Positions 12,061-23,569 of a DNA stretch of 64,000 bases are shown here, one piece after another. Position numbers and translations under genes: made by a program. The stretch comes from Boswellia sacra (taxonomy: Eukaryota; Streptophyta; Magnoliopsida; Sapindales; Burseraceae): the NCBI GenBank assembly GCA_013180625.2, contig SNVD02010473.1:3348001-3412000 (forward strand), read 5' to 3'. The notes beneath the pieces are model-generated. The model was given only the letters and a program-made list of their open reading frames with translations, was not told the origin of the DNA and searched no databases. How positions within the stretch are numbered: position 1 is the first letter of the stretch; every line of letters begins with the position of its first letter.

Positions 12061-13280
12061 ATCATACTAAATTGATCATCTTAACATGTGTCTAAAACCA
12101 ATTTTAAATTTATAAGATCTATAATATCATATAGATATGAAATTAATATATAAATTAGGGATCATAGCCCCTGATTTTTGACAAACAATTAAAAATATCA
12201 ACGACATCTTTTCCCGATGGTGTGCATCTATTTTAACTGATAATGGTGAAACTTAATTTCTTTAAATTTCTATCTTTTTTATTATGAATTTCTTTTGATG
12301 TAAACATATTCAAATTCAAGGGGTTGTATTAAAAAATTGTTATTTTCTATTTTTCTTTTATTGATTAACGGGCTAACAGTTCATAGATCTCCTATTGACC
12401 AATGGCAATGAATCGTTGATTGGTAATAGTCCTTATGGTTCAACGAACTATTTTTTAAAATAAACCCTCAAATTCAATTATATCTCCTAATTTCGGAATT
12501 TAAAAGATGCCAAAATGGTTAACTCATCATGAAAGGAGAGAAATGTTTTAAAAACAAATCCAAACAAAAGATATTAAATTATTTTATGGGTTTCAAGTAG
12601 AAATTCCAAAACGAACAAATTTAAGAGGCTGAATAGTTCTATTATGCCTCCACTTTTGAATTTATTAGAGCCAATTTCCTATTTATTAGTTTTAGACGGT
12701 TTTATCCTGAAATAAAATTAACCCAAAATATCATAGAGATGATAACTACCACAAAAAAAAAAAAAAATTCAACAAATACCTTGTTATGAAGTCTCAAAAT
12801 TTTGTATGTTGCGTTCTATTACTATTGGCATTTTCATATTTCTTCAATTTTTTACTTGATCCAAGTCATCAACAAAATCTTATTAAATATAGATTTTAGT
12901 TGGATTGTTATCGAAGCTTTAAGAGATTCAATATAAGTGCAGCAATGCATTTGGGAGAGGTTGTTAAGGAGGAAGAACAAAGTAAGTTATCCATTAATGC
13001 ACGAAAATAACAACACCGAAAATAAACACTTGTATGTTATAATATGTACCATGCAAAAATCATTTTTTCTTCATCTTTTTTATGTGTTTGCTCCTCCTAA
13101 ATGGTTTAACAACTGTTCTTAGAATGAAAAAATTGAGAAACATAAAATAGAAGGATAATTTAGAAATTAAATGAGTTTTATTGAGGAAATATTATCAATT
13201 TTAAATTTTTAATATGGTAAACTTAGAAATAGGGTGTAGTGAGCAAAAAAAATGGGGGTTTGATAGAATTACTGTTAAGA

Positions 13281-13286
13281 GGCCCA
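13281..13286 (+). promoter_or_regulatory. Site II-type motif (GGCCCA)
   Basis: GGCCCA about 200 bp before the start codon at 13480, one of two copies in this promoter. Such TCP-binding motifs are typical of genes expressed in dividing or all cells. Confidence 0.4.
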
Positions 13287-13400
13287 TTTTTTATTGGGTT
13301 GTTGATCAAATAGGTCGGGATAAGAGATCCAACGCAAACAAGCCCAAACAGGTGATATAATCAAATCATAATCAACAACAGAACTAAACCGTTTCAAGCC

Positions 13401-13406
13401 GGCCCA
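13401..13406 (+). promoter_or_regulatory. Site II-type motif (GGCCCA)
   Basis: Second GGCCCA, about 75 bp upstream of the coiled-coil gene start, inside a short GC-rich stretch that probably marks the transcription start region. Confidence 0.4.
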
Positions 13407-13479
13407 TTTCCGGCTCATCATCTCCAAACAACACTGCAGAGGTGAGATTCAGAGCAGATCAGCAAAAGAGAAACTACAG

Positions 13480-16357
13480 ATGGCGGGATTACTAGCATGG
13501 GCAGCAGATGTAGTCGGGGCCCACAAAGACAACGGAGACGAAGACGGCGATTCTTCAATTCCGTTAATTTTCACGGCGGAGCAGCAAACCTACGTGCAAG
13601 AACTTGATCGAAAGGCGGCCTCTCTCAGCCGTTCGATCCAAGATCTACGCCTCAGATTACCTCCCGCCGATATCGCCCAACGCCTTCCTCACCTACACGC
13701 CCACTCCCTTGCCTCCAATGCCGCGCTCGCCCTCCAGCTCAACTCTCACTCTGCCACCCGTGAGCAGGTTTTTGTTTATTTTTTAACGTTAAATTTAGGG
13801 CTTTTGTTATCTGTATCTCTGCTATTGTTCTTATCCTTGTCTCATTGTGTGCAAGTTTATATTTTTCATGAACTTTATGCAATTTCTAATGTGGGTTTAT
13901 TTGCTTTCATTTTGATTCTTACTTAGAAGTCTGGAAACACTGCTAGATGATATTCTCCTTTGCTGAAAGCATAGAATGCATTTTCCTTTTATTTCTTTTT
14001 CAATTTTGTTTTCAGAGAACAAATTTGAAATCTGTTTGCATTACTTGAAGTGGTAAATGATAATGTAGATCTCTCAGGAGGAACAGCCATGGTTTAATCT
14101 GCTTAGCATACTTGGTCTAGCTCATTGAAAAACACAAGCTTGCTTGAATCAAGCTTTAATTTCTGGTTGAATTTGGTGTTTTTCTTGTGTTTAGTTTGAG
14201 TTCAATGAAGATACAAATTAGTTAGATTTAACAGTTATCTAATACTCACTCGGCTTGGACCTCGAAAGAGATTTGTTTGAGACAATGTGTAAAATGTATA
14301 TAATCATTTGTACTAAAAAAGAAATTAAGTGGATGGATTGAGAATGGCAATATCCTGCTAGTATTGAGGTTTGGAGTGACTATTTGTTCTTATGGATAAC
14401 ATATGATGATATGAATGAGACTTGGTCCTTATAAAATTTATTTTGATTCTCGTAACCAGGCTCAATTGAGAGAGCTGAGACTGCAGGAAGAAAACTATGC
14501 TTATGAAAAGGCTATATCAAATTGTGAAAACAAAATACAGGAGAAGATCCAGGAAGCATACTCACTTCGAAGCAAGTTAAAGGTCTGGGCTAAGATTCTG
14601 ACGCTTAGTTCTACATAATGGCCTCATAATTAATTAAATATTTATAATGATCATATGACCTTATTCTCCTATGCTTATACCTACTTAATTATATTATCTC
14701 TCGATTAAAATGATTCCTCATGGCTTGCTGAAATTTTACTTATTTATTTATGTTTACAGCAAATGGATGAAATTGAAAAGAATCTGGCAGCTGAGCTGGA
14801 AGAGGGGCAAGATGCATTGACAAGCCAAGCAGGAAATCAATCCAAAGTTGAATCCAAAATAGCAGATGAAGCCGGGGAAGATAAAAAAGTTTTAAATTCA
14901 GATACAACAAGAAAATTAGAAGACAAGAAGAGAGAATTGGTTCATTTCATCTTTTGTTTTGATTTTTAATTAAGTTTTTATTTTTTTAATCATTATTGTG
15001 GTGTATTTTTGTCGTTTCTGTTGGTACTGAAAAGTTATCTGATGCTTTTAGAGTTCAATGGAAGAGAAAGTTCGAGAATTGGAGAAAAAGTGGGCGCAAG
15101 TTCAGCATAATGCACTGAAGCAGGCCACCCCAGGTGTCTGTTATGACCCTTTAATGCCAAATTATGATAATTTAGCTATGAGTTGACAGTTTGACTTGTA
15201 CATGGTATATGGTATATGTGTGTGTGTGTATATTTTCCCATTCTGCGTGTCATTGATAACTATGTTAAATTTGGGCAGAGCTGTTTTCCTTCGGTGATCA
15301 ACTTAGGTTTTCTTTTCAAGAATTAGCTGTATGATAAAAATTTTTGATAGTCCTTAGTTTTTCCATCTCATAGTTGCACTATCTTTGCTTTGATCACATA
15401 TACGGGCTAACTTGGTTCTGTAACCAACAAATATTGAAGCTTGGGAAATGTAGCTCTTTGAAGGATTTCTAGTTCTCATAACTTTGCCCTGATGTCAAGG
15501 GCTATTGATTGCTAAAATTTATTCTGCTAGTAGTTGTTTTAAAAATCACTTTGTAATTCCTATGTTATTAATATACTACCCTACTGAAATTTTTGCTCTC
15601 CACCCTCTTGAATATTGTTTTTCTGGATTTATATTTCCTATTATTGACACCAGGATCCTGTGGAATTTGTTTCTAACCTGATAAACTTGGATCTTTTCAG
15701 GACCTTTTCTTTGATTTGCATCTTTGAATTCACAGTGCTACGTAAATGTTGTCTATCGGATTTTCTTACTGTGGAATTAAATAGAAAATGTATATGTAAT
15801 GATTGTATTATCACCACACTTACGGTAATGCTAGTTTTGTATACAGTAATTTGACATCAAGCAAATACTATTGTGCAGCTCAGAGAGAAAAAATATTAGA
15901 CAAACAGCTCCACAGCCTCATTGAGCAACTAGCAGGAAAACAGGTCAGTTTTATAACTTTTCGTTTCTTTGATCAAACGCTTATGTTAACTACTTGATTT
16001 ATCGATTTCATTTTCAGAAGAAATATTTAACTACTATTATGTTGTTGGCAGGCACAGGCAGAAGGCCTCGTCGGTGAAATTCATTTGAAAGAGATGGAAC
16101 TAGAAAGATTGAATATTTTGTGGAGGAGAATTGAAAGCAGCAATTTAGAAGTAGATAATACCAGAAACCGTTATGGCAGAGGCACCTTTGAGAAAGGGTC
16201 TTCTTCCACAGATTTTAGTGTTGATGCTTATCAAAAGCTTCCATATTACAGTGGTGGACGGAACGAGAACCAGGAGAAGTTCATGCTCCTCAGGTCGGCT
16301 TTTGTGCTCTACATTTTAGCTTTGCACATTGCTGTCTTCATCAAGCTTTCATTTTGA
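13480..16357 (+). CDS. Coiled-coil protein with C-terminal membrane anchor, six exons
   Basis: Exons by GT-AG borders with consistent phase: 13480-13767, 14460-14582, 14760-14939, 15052-15133, 15879-15943 and 16052-16357, giving 347 residues. I recognise it as the kind of single-copy protein conserved among plants but cannot name it. The N-terminus starts MAGLLAWAADVVG; residues 35-75 form an Arg/Leu-rich helix (VQELDRKAASLSRSIQDLRL). A long charged coiled coil follows through exons 2-5 (for example LRLQEENYAYEKAISNCENK and MEEKVRELEKKWAQVQ). The last 20 residues (FVLYILALHIAVFIKLSF) are one hydrophobic helix at the very end, so a tail-anchored topology on an internal membrane is inferred. 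Two GGCCCA motifs in the promoter suggest broad expression. Function unknown. Confidence 0.82.
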
Positions 16358-16860
16358 AGAACATCCCCAGAATATACTATATCTTAGTCAATAATTTTTT
16401 TTGTGTAAATGTGATGTAATTTTTTTTTGAATTATACTACACCTTTCTAAAATTCTGTCTACTGTAATTTCTAGAAGGATAGAAAAATAAATCATTCTTA
16501 ATGAAATATTCTTTTACTAGAATTATCTCGTAAGAATCTCCTTATTTCCTCGTGCCTAGGATACTTAACTCTTTTTTAACTCATTCCCTTATTCTCCTTT
16601 TGAGCTCTGTCTCTCTGACCGCATGGTAACCTGCAGTTTCTCTTAGAAAAGGAAGTAGACACTTGCGCCTTCATGTAAACATATTTCATTATCAGAGCAT
16701 CTGAAACTACATAGAAGTTAAAAAAAAAAAAAAAAAAGAAAAAGAAAAAATTATTGTATTTTCTTTGAGAATAAAAAAAAGGTGAAAGGACATGTTTTTA
16801 CAACAAAATTCCGTGCTAGGGTTTTAACTTAATAAATAAAAAATCTCTATCTAATTTATA
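16358..16860. other. Convergent 3' flanks of the coiled-coil gene and TBL-1
   Basis: Contains the 3' UTR of the plus-strand gene. From about 16560 it contains a stretch (CTCATTCCCTTATTCTCC, GAGCTCTGTCTCTCTGACC) that recurs downstream of TBL-5 (38570-38715) and TBL-6 (41297-41465), so it is the left end of the duplicated array unit. A poly-A run lies at about 16720. Confidence 0.7.
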
Positions 16861-18198
16861 TCAGGCATTTTTCATCAGCTTGTCCCTCCAACTCTCAACC
16901 CTCATGATATAAAACAAAAACTCATTCCATGTGTCAATGGGGCCTGGCAAGCACCAGTGAACACAATCATTCACAGTTTCATTCTTGCGCAGGGTGCGTC
17001 CATAATGGCTTGGATGTCCATCTGGCCTTAGCAACATAATTTCTGTGGCATCCAGCAACCGAAATTTCAACCCCCGTTTCAACCCTTCCTTCTCTGCAGC
17101 TCTTAGTTCTTCCACTTGTGTCAAATAGAATTCCAAAGTGTATCCATCTAACTGCATTTCTTGGCTTGTAAATGGCCTTGTTCTCACACAGTTTCCTCCC
17201 TTGTTCCAATCACCATTCTCAAAGTGTGACGGAGAAAACGTCCTCAGAAATGTGATACCCTTGTAGTTCTTAAGTTTCTGCAGAGTTCTAAATGCAGTTC
17301 GAAAGGCCATTCTGTAGCCATAATACTTGGTAATGGCTGTCATGTTCGTTATATAGCAGTTATGGCATCCCATAACTTGACTATTCTCATAGTATATGAG
17401 AGGGCGAAAAAACCACTGTCCGGCTGAAATGATCACATAGTCAAAATTTTCAACTTGACTCACCCATGCCTCATCAGCTTCATCTAAGTAGAGATTCATG
17501 AGGCTGTTAAAAGAATGACCATAAGGATCTGCATCCTTGGATTTAACCAGGAATGGGGACCATAATGTTGCTAAAGTGAATCTGTGACTGGCATAGTACC
17601 ATCGTTTAAAATAATCTGTGTTTGATGAGTACTTGTGAGAAAGATCCTGAGGATACGCCACCTGAAAGATGTATGAGATCTTATTAGACTGTGAAGAATG
17701 AAAAATACGTTATCGAGTAATGAAAGCACTTACACTGGCTAAGAGACACAACAAAGACTGCATTTGGTTCCTTCCCACCGAATCTCCAACAAATGCCATC
17801 TTCTTCCCTCTAACCAGCTCCAAGAACTGAACTGGATTGAAAAACGGTAGTTCACATTCATCTGGTTTCCACCTCCACTTCATGAACTCTGTATCAGGTC
17901 TTCCAAACTTCATGCAATTATGTTGATCAATGATCAGACGACAACTCTCATTTGTGTAGTAAGGCCCTTCTGGGTAAGGAACCCATTGTCCACTGAAGAT
18001 TTTACATTTCTCCTGCAATTCTATGCTTCTCAAAGCATTGGCATTAATCTTTCTATATGACAACATTGGTGAGTGTTCATTATCTGTAAAGAGAAACACA
18101 ATGGTGAGGAGAATCAATAGGAGAGCTAGTAGGAAAAGCTTTTTCAGGGCGTTGTGATTATTGTTATTTGCATTGAGCTCATTGGTAAAAGCCTTCAT
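16861..18198 (-). CDS. TBL-1: TBL19-22/27-type polysaccharide O-acetyltransferase, subtype A, intact
   Basis: Type II Golgi membrane protein that transfers acetyl groups to matrix polysaccharide; in this clade xyloglucan is the known acceptor for some members. Two exons, 17734-18198 and 16861-17661, with a 72-bp phase-0 intron (AGT/GTAAGT, TTTCAG/GTG), give 421 residues. N-terminal anchor at about 20-38 (LFLLALLLILLTIVFLFT). The TBL/PMR5N domain has CKIFSGQWVPYPEGPYYTN, then FVGDSVGRNQMQSL with the GDS serine at 140. The C-terminal esterase-like domain carries SAGQWFFRP, LRPDGHP and the DxxH motif [10 protein letters not shown] (Asp387, His390). All catalytic-triad residues of the family are present. 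The ATG at 18196-18198 matches the start of TBL-5. Leftmost member of the array. Confidence 0.92.
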
Positions 18199-18240
18199 GG
18201 TGAGGTGTCATGTAAGAAATTTTGAGTTCTGGAGGCAATT

Positions 18241-18250
18241 TATATTATAT
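18241..18250 (-). promoter_or_regulatory. Putative TATA box of TBL-1
   Basis: On the minus strand ATATAATATA lies about 45 bp before the start codon. TBL-5 has TTATATAAAT at the matching place, which would leave only a very short 5' UTR. Confidence 0.4.
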
Positions 18251-18409
18251 GGATGCAGTTTTATCTTTTTTTTTTTAATTGTTTTTTCATGAGCTGTATT
18301 ATTTTGAAATTGTTTTTAGAGGTGAGTCTTGAGTTAACAAACCAAAAACAAACCAAACCGTTATCATAACAATTAATTATGGTGAAGCATCATGATAAAT
18401 AAACAATTA

Positions 18410-18640
18410 AACTGTGATACTTCTTAAAAGGTGAGTTTAAGATAAACATCAATCTTCCATGTTTACATTTCAAAAGCAGCATATAAAAAACCAATGAATA
18501 CCTCTATTAATTCAATGACTACCAACAGAGTCCTTTGTTATATATATATATATTATACAATAGCTAATAGTGGCATAATAATGCAAATAATTAGATGCTA
18601 TTATTAACTGCTGCTCTGGAGTCCATTTTATTTATAAACA
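18410..18640. repeat. A-type 5'-flank module, copy 1
   Basis: Sequence upstream of TBL-1 containing AAGATAAACATCAATCTTCC and GCTGCTCTGGAGTCCAT. Diverged copies occur at about 22045-22370 and, upstream of TBL-6, at about 44490-44665. Conserved upstream DNA of duplicated genes, either promoter or simply co-duplicated. Confidence 0.6.
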
Positions 18641-20273
18641 GACAACTTCTCTTGTGGTATTGGCAGAACATGATCATATTCATCTTTGTTTTAATTTTAA
18701 GCTTAAAGAACACAAAAACCCTCTGTGGGCTAAGCTGCTTTTAAGAATTCTTAAAGGATACTTGGATAATAAAGTGGTTTCTGTTTGCTTTGCTAAAGGG
18801 AAAAAGATTAATAGTCTCATTCAATTGGCCTCATGAGTCTGCTTGAGTTCAATATTCTACTGTCACCGGGACCATTTGCTTTTTTTGTTCCTTGTTTTCA
18901 ACTATTTCTGGCAACCATTGGGTTCTTGAGTCCAACCCAGTCACCCTGTGGTTGTTAGTAGTAAACTGTCTTGAACTGGAAGCAATTGGTGCCTTGGATA
19001 ACGGTGTTAATTAATTGCCGAGTGAAAGTGGCTTGGCTTAGAGGCAAAGTTGTCGATGATTGAAAATTGTGAACTCGGATTGGCTCCTTTTGGTGGAAAA
19101 AAAGGAGAATGTAGAACCCTTTCACTTTTAACGGTGGAATACTGATCATTTGTATTAGATCTTCTACATTTTTGTGCTCTGGAGAACACTTCATCTGAGT
19201 TAAATTGACAGCTAAGTATTGAGAATACATAACTACAAAAATTGGGTCCATAGTTATAATTAGAGCAATGTTTTCGGTTGGAAACTTGCAATATCTGACT
19301 ACTCATTGTCACCAACGATGTGTTGTTATTTTGTCTATATCTATATATGTTTTTATTTCCATTAGACTGAAGTTTTGTCTTTTAGAATTACCACCAAAAA
19401 GTCCAACACTAGCGTTCGGTGATTTTATAGCCAATGGTAACAGGGCCATCAGATGCTACAATTAATTTTTTTGACCAAGTCTTAAAAGTAGTGCTACTAA
19501 TTTCTTGTCCGAGCATTGAAAAACAATACGTTATTTAAAAAAGAGATGATGTATTGCATAAATTTCTCCCGTTTGCACGAATCAGACAAACTATTTCTCG
19601 GCGAAAATTACGATTGGCTTCATAATACCGCTGTCTTTGTTAGAAATGTTCTTAAATCTTTTGTTTTTTGTTATTTTTATTTTTGAAGCAGCAAAGGAAA
19701 TGTAGAGAACTATTTGGATAAATAGATGTTCGAAACTAGATTCTTTTCTAAAAAGCATTGCTAAAAATACAATAAAGCAATTGACAACACTTCAGACAAA
19801 AGCATTCCAATATTCTCATACAGCCAGTGAATGAAGTTGCTTCCCATTTGCTTCTACCCAGTGGATATTTATGATTACATTCTCTTAGGTGGATAGATAG
19901 ACCTTTGCTTTTCATTCTGTTCAACGGTCCCCCTGACTAAATAAAAAGGTTAAATGTAAAGCTTATTAACACCTATTTCCTAGTAAACGAATAATAGTGA
20001 AGAAAATCTTTCATTGACCGGATTTACAAGTATATTAACACTTTTTTTTTTCTTGTAAACGAATAATAGTGAAGCAGATCTTCATGCATCATGTACACAT
20101 ATATCCACTAACTGTGGGTGCTATGCCACTGTGAGTGTGCTACATTATCTTAAGATTGGACGAATATTCGTACATTTAGTGCATGGAAGATTTTCACATG
20201 ATAGTGGGTGTGGAGAATTAGAATTCCGTATATAATAATCATAATAAAACTTTTGTCATTTATCTCATCAAAA
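18640..20273. other. Intergenic region between TBL-1 and TBL-2
   Basis: Two overlapping minus-strand open frames of about 100 codons (18955-19315) resemble no family I can name. From about 19675 onward the DNA matches the 3' flank of TBL-3 (28870-29475) and belongs to the C-type duplication. Confidence 0.55.
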
Positions 20274-21985
20274 TCAACTATCATCATTCATTTTTAACAT
20301 TTGAAGCAAAAACTCATTCCATGTGTCAACAGGGCCTGGCAAGCACCAGTGCACACAATCAGCAATGGTTACATTTTCATGTGGCCAATGCCCAAAATGG
20401 TTAGGATGTCCATCTGGCCTCAGAACCATGGCTGCAGTTGCGTCTAACATCCTGAATTTCAATCCTTTCTTCCTTCCTCCCCTTTTAGCTGCTCTTAGTT
20501 CCTGCCTTTGACTCAAGTACAGTTTCAAATCTCCACCATCCAGTTTCATTACTTTCTTTGAAACAGGTCTTGTCCTGGCGCAATTTCCTCCTTTATTCCA
20601 TTCCCCATTCTCAAAATGTGCTGGTGACAATGTCCTCAAAATTGTTACACCCTTGAAGCCGTCAAGGCTCAAGAGGGTTCTAAAAGAAGTTCTGAATACC
20701 CTTCTGTATCCATAAAACATCGTCAGGTTTTTGATACTGTTTCTATTGCATTCATGGCAACCAATAACCTGCTCATTTTCGTAGTAAATTTGCGGTCCAT
20801 AGAACCATCTTGCAGCTGAGATGATCACATAATCAAACGTTTTGATCTTAGCTGCCCAAGTATCATCTGCCTTGTCTAAGTAAACGTTCATGAGGCGGTT
20901 GTAGGTCGGTCCATCGGGGTCTGCATCGACTGCTTTGACCAAATGTGGAGACCAGAAGTATGCTAGTGTGAAATTGTACTCTTTGAATAGCCAGTGTTTG
21001 ATTTTTAAATCCGACTCCTGTGAAACAAATTCGGGATTGACCACCTGATACATTGGACAAAAGTTTGAGATATCAAGGCAAATAATTAATGGAAAGAATA
21101 TTGGAGATTTCCCAGAATCAATTTAACACTTACACTAGCTAAGAGGCACCACAATGACTCCATTTGGTTTCTGCCAAGAGAGTCCCCAACGAACGCCATA
21201 GACTTCCCCCTGAGAAGCTCTAAGAAATGCTCCGCATCAAACAGAGGTAGCTCACATTTTTCCGGCTTCCATCTCCAATGCAGGAACTCCTTGTCGGGTC
21301 TACCGAACTTCATACAGTTTTGCTGGTCATGCATCTGGCGACAAGTTGCATTAGTGTAGAAAGGATCATGGGGATAAGGAATCCATTTTCCGCGAAAAAT
21401 ATCGCAAGTATTTCTCTCAGCATTGTTAAGAGATGCTAGCCATGACATAGAGGAAGTGTTATATAGGAATAGATAGATGATAGGGAGGGAAATCAAGGAA
21501 ATTAGACTTGCAAGTACAACTTTTGTTGTGGTGATGCCTGACAGGTTTTTTGCAGGATGAAACTCTAAGAAATGAACAGTCATTTTAGAGTAAAGTTGCG
21601 GGTGCTTTGCATATGGCATGCAACAACACTCAGAATGATTGATAGTAATGATGATAATAGCATTGACAATAAATTAAACAAGGCCGAGCATGCTTTATCA
21701 TTGAGAATAATAACAATTAAAAAATCAACCAAGTTAATTTTTTTTTTAAAAAAAAAACACTAAAGCTAACTAGCTAATTAGGAATATTTAATGGAATATT
21801 TTGAACAGATAAAAATCGTGCTACTTTGTCTAAAGCTACTCTAGGTCCACCTTTTAAAGTCTCCCCGAAGTCATTGCAGCACCCGCGGGAGATGATTGCA
21901 AAGAAACTGAGTATTTGATATTTCAAATGGTAGGCCTGGATGATCCTTCCAGAAGGTTTACTCTAATCACTGTTTCTCTATTTCG
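19675..21985. repeat. C-type segmental duplication, copy 1 (holds TBL-2)
   Basis: About 2.3 kb containing TBL-2 and both flanks; the second copy is about 28870-31147 with TBL-3. Shared landmarks outside the gene: AAAAAGCATTGCTAAAAATA on the 3' side, and AATAGCATTGACAATAAATT and TTTTGAACAGATAAAAATCG on the 5' side. Boundaries judged by eye. Confidence 0.75.
20274..21583 (-). CDS. TBL-2: TBL19-22/27-type O-acetyltransferase, subtype C, intact
   Basis: Two exons, 21134-21583 and 20274-21044, with an 89-bp phase-0 intron (AGT/GTAAGT, ATCAG/GTG), give 406 residues. Membrane anchor at about residues 20-40 (VVLASLISLISLPIIYLFLY). TBL domain with CDIFRGKWIPYPHDPFYTN; FVGDSLGRNQMESLWCLLA with the catalytic-type Ser135; DxxH motif [14 protein letters not shown] with Asp379 and His382. 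Start: the Met at 21581-21583 is shared with TBL-3; an in-frame Met 12 codons further up is not conserved in TBL-3. Odd point: the block that reads SAGxWFxRP in A and B genes is SAARWFYGP here and in the TBL-3 remnant, so subtype C changed several conserved positions of the esterase-like domain. Confidence 0.9.
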
Positions 21986-22044
21986 TTTGGAATACATAAT
22001 TTTAAGATAAATTTTGAAATATGTATCACTACTATAAATAACCA

Positions 22045-22370
22045 ATTAAATGTAGTACTTTTTAAAGGGAGAGTTGAAGATAAACATCAGACTTCCATGT
22101 ACATATGTTTCAAGAGCAGCATTAATAAACCGAGTACCTCTAGTAATCCAATGACCAATAAAGTTCATTATTGCTATATATTACACTAGGCAAAGTGGCT
22201 CTGGATTCCATTTTATTTGTAAGGAGACAACTCCTCTTTTGGTATTGATTAACCATGATCATATTGATCATATTAGTTTTTGCTCTGATTTTTTTTTCCG
22301 ATTAAAGAAACAAACACAAAATTTAGTTCTTAAATCTTAATAAAACGTTTTAGTGATAAGCAGGGAAAAA
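22045..22370. repeat. A-type 5'-flank module, copy 2 (orphan)
   Basis: Matches the region upstream of TBL-1: AAGATAAACATCAGACTTCC, GGCTCTGGATTCCATTTT, ACCATGATCATATT. No A-type gene follows on its left, so it is probably a leftover of a lost copy or of an unequal exchange. Extent is approximate. Confidence 0.5.
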
Positions 22371-22424
22371 CAAATACCCCTTAGTCAAACTACCTTAGTT
22401 TTAGAATTGAGTTACTTGGGCACC

Positions 22425-22599
22425 GTCAAAATTTTCAGCTCGATTCACTCATGCCTCATCAGCCTCATCTAAGTAGAGATTCATGAGGCCGTTGAGAGAA
22501 TGATCATGAGGATCTGCATCGTTGGATTTAACCAAGAATGGAGATCAGAATGTTGTTAATCATACCCCTGTAATTGGTATAGTACCATTGTTTAAAATG
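22425..22599 (-). pseudogene. TBL exon-2 relic (subtype A)
   Basis: About 175 bp colinear with the start of TBL-1 exon 2, covering the part that in TBL-1 reads KRWYYASHRFTLATLWSPFL through WVSQVENFDYV. It has no exon 1, no GDS or DxxH motif, and scattered substitutions. Remnant of a further array member, 300 bp from the retrotransposon. Confidence 0.8.
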
Positions 22600-22902
22600 T
22601 TAGATGATTAAATATTAGAGTCAAGTGAACTTCCTAGAAAAGTGACAAACTTAATATTCTATCGAAACTCAGCATTTTCAAACCCCTGAGGAGAGAAAAA
22701 GTTCAACTCACGAGCAAATTGACAAGTTCACGAATCCCCTTAAAATTAAGGAAATTCTTTGTTCATAATTTACATTTAGTAGGCGCTTCCACGCGATTCA
22801 TTGTTCATAATTTGTGGAGCCCCATATTATTAGGATGAGTGATCATGAATGGAGAGGCAATCCTTGTAGCTGAGTGAAGCAATTTCAAAGCATAGTGATG
22901 AC
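22600..22902. other. Spacer between TBL relic and retrotransposon
   Basis: No open frame. The last 60-100 bases may be the 5' end of the DUF247-like relic that continues on the other side of the element: GTGATGACAGAGG joins in frame with the right flank. Confidence 0.4.
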
Positions 22903-22907
22903 AGAGG
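22903..22907. repeat. Target-site duplication AGAGG, left copy
   Basis: AGAGG directly before the left LTR, identical to 28280-28284 directly after the right LTR. A 5-bp duplication is what a copia integrase makes. Confidence 0.95.
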
Positions 22908-23468
22908 TGTTATGCACAAGCGGAAGCGGTAACCAACAGAACAGTCAAATGCACAACCACAACTATGCCAGATAATTGAATATAATAGCAATTAAAGAGG
23001 CAACCAATCAACCACAATGCAGAAATAGAAAACACACCAGGATTTAACGAGGTTCGATATAAGTACCTACGTCCTCGGGCGCCGCTGAAAAAACTTTCCA
23101 CTATCTTCAAAGAGAATTACAAACTTTTGGGCCACAATACAAATTCCACAACTATTGGGTCAAACTGTAATTACCCAAATAGTTGGGTCAAACTGTAATT
23201 ACCCAAACAATTGGGCAATACTACAAATACCCAAAATCAAAGGGGGAAAAACAAATATTACAAACTTTAAGGTCCTTGCGGAAAGGCCCTTAAACTATGA
23301 GGTCTTATTTGCGAGACCTTACAACTTTAGGGGGGTGAAAGATATTTCAATTTGGGACACCTAACATCTCCCATATGGCCTTCTTTTATAAGCCCATATG
23401 AGACTCAAGATTTGTTCTTTAATCAATGTGGGATTCCTCCCATTGCATTTGAGCCACAATGTTCAACA
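22908..23468 (-). repeat. 3' LTR (left on the plus strand)
   Basis: 561 bp from TGTTATGCAC to TGTTCAACA. Carries an extra block of about 15 bp (near TTCTTTTATAAGCCC) that the other LTR lacks, and the internal 28-bp tandem repeat. Confidence 0.96.
23155..23210. repeat. 28-bp tandem repeat inside the LTR
   Basis: Two adjacent 28-bp units, each opening TTGGGTCAAACTG and continuing through TAATTACCCAAA, followed by a third TTGGG. Each unit starts TTGGGT and ends ACCCAA, so it can also pair with itself. The other LTR has the same pair at 27981-28036. Candidate enhancer of the element. Confidence 0.85.
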
Positions 23469-23483
23469 AATCTCCACCTTGGC
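23469..23483 (-). other. Polypurine tract of the copia element
   Basis: On the minus strand CCAAGGTGGAGATT lies directly before the 3' LTR (TGTTGAAC), the usual place and composition for the plus-strand primer. Confidence 0.85.
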
Positions 23484-23569
23484 GAATATGCCGACCCACC
23501 ACAAATTTCTTCTTTTTTCCACATTCTCTATCACAACTGCAACGCCTCCAAATGCGCCCAATGGCGCAG

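Larger units (their letters stand above)
10837..13479. other. Intergenic region between two divergently transcribed genes
   Basis: Holds the GH81 promoter on its left and the coiled-coil gene promoter on its right. In between is AT-rich DNA with one MITE-like inverted repeat (about 11884-12060). Open frames at 11.3-11.6 kb and 12.9-13.1 kb have no recognisable family. Confidence 0.6.

Noticed and set aside
18955..19315. Two overlapping minus-strand frames of about 100 codons
   Set aside because: No recognisable motif in either frame; a faint thought of a DUF247 C-terminal part could not be supported.
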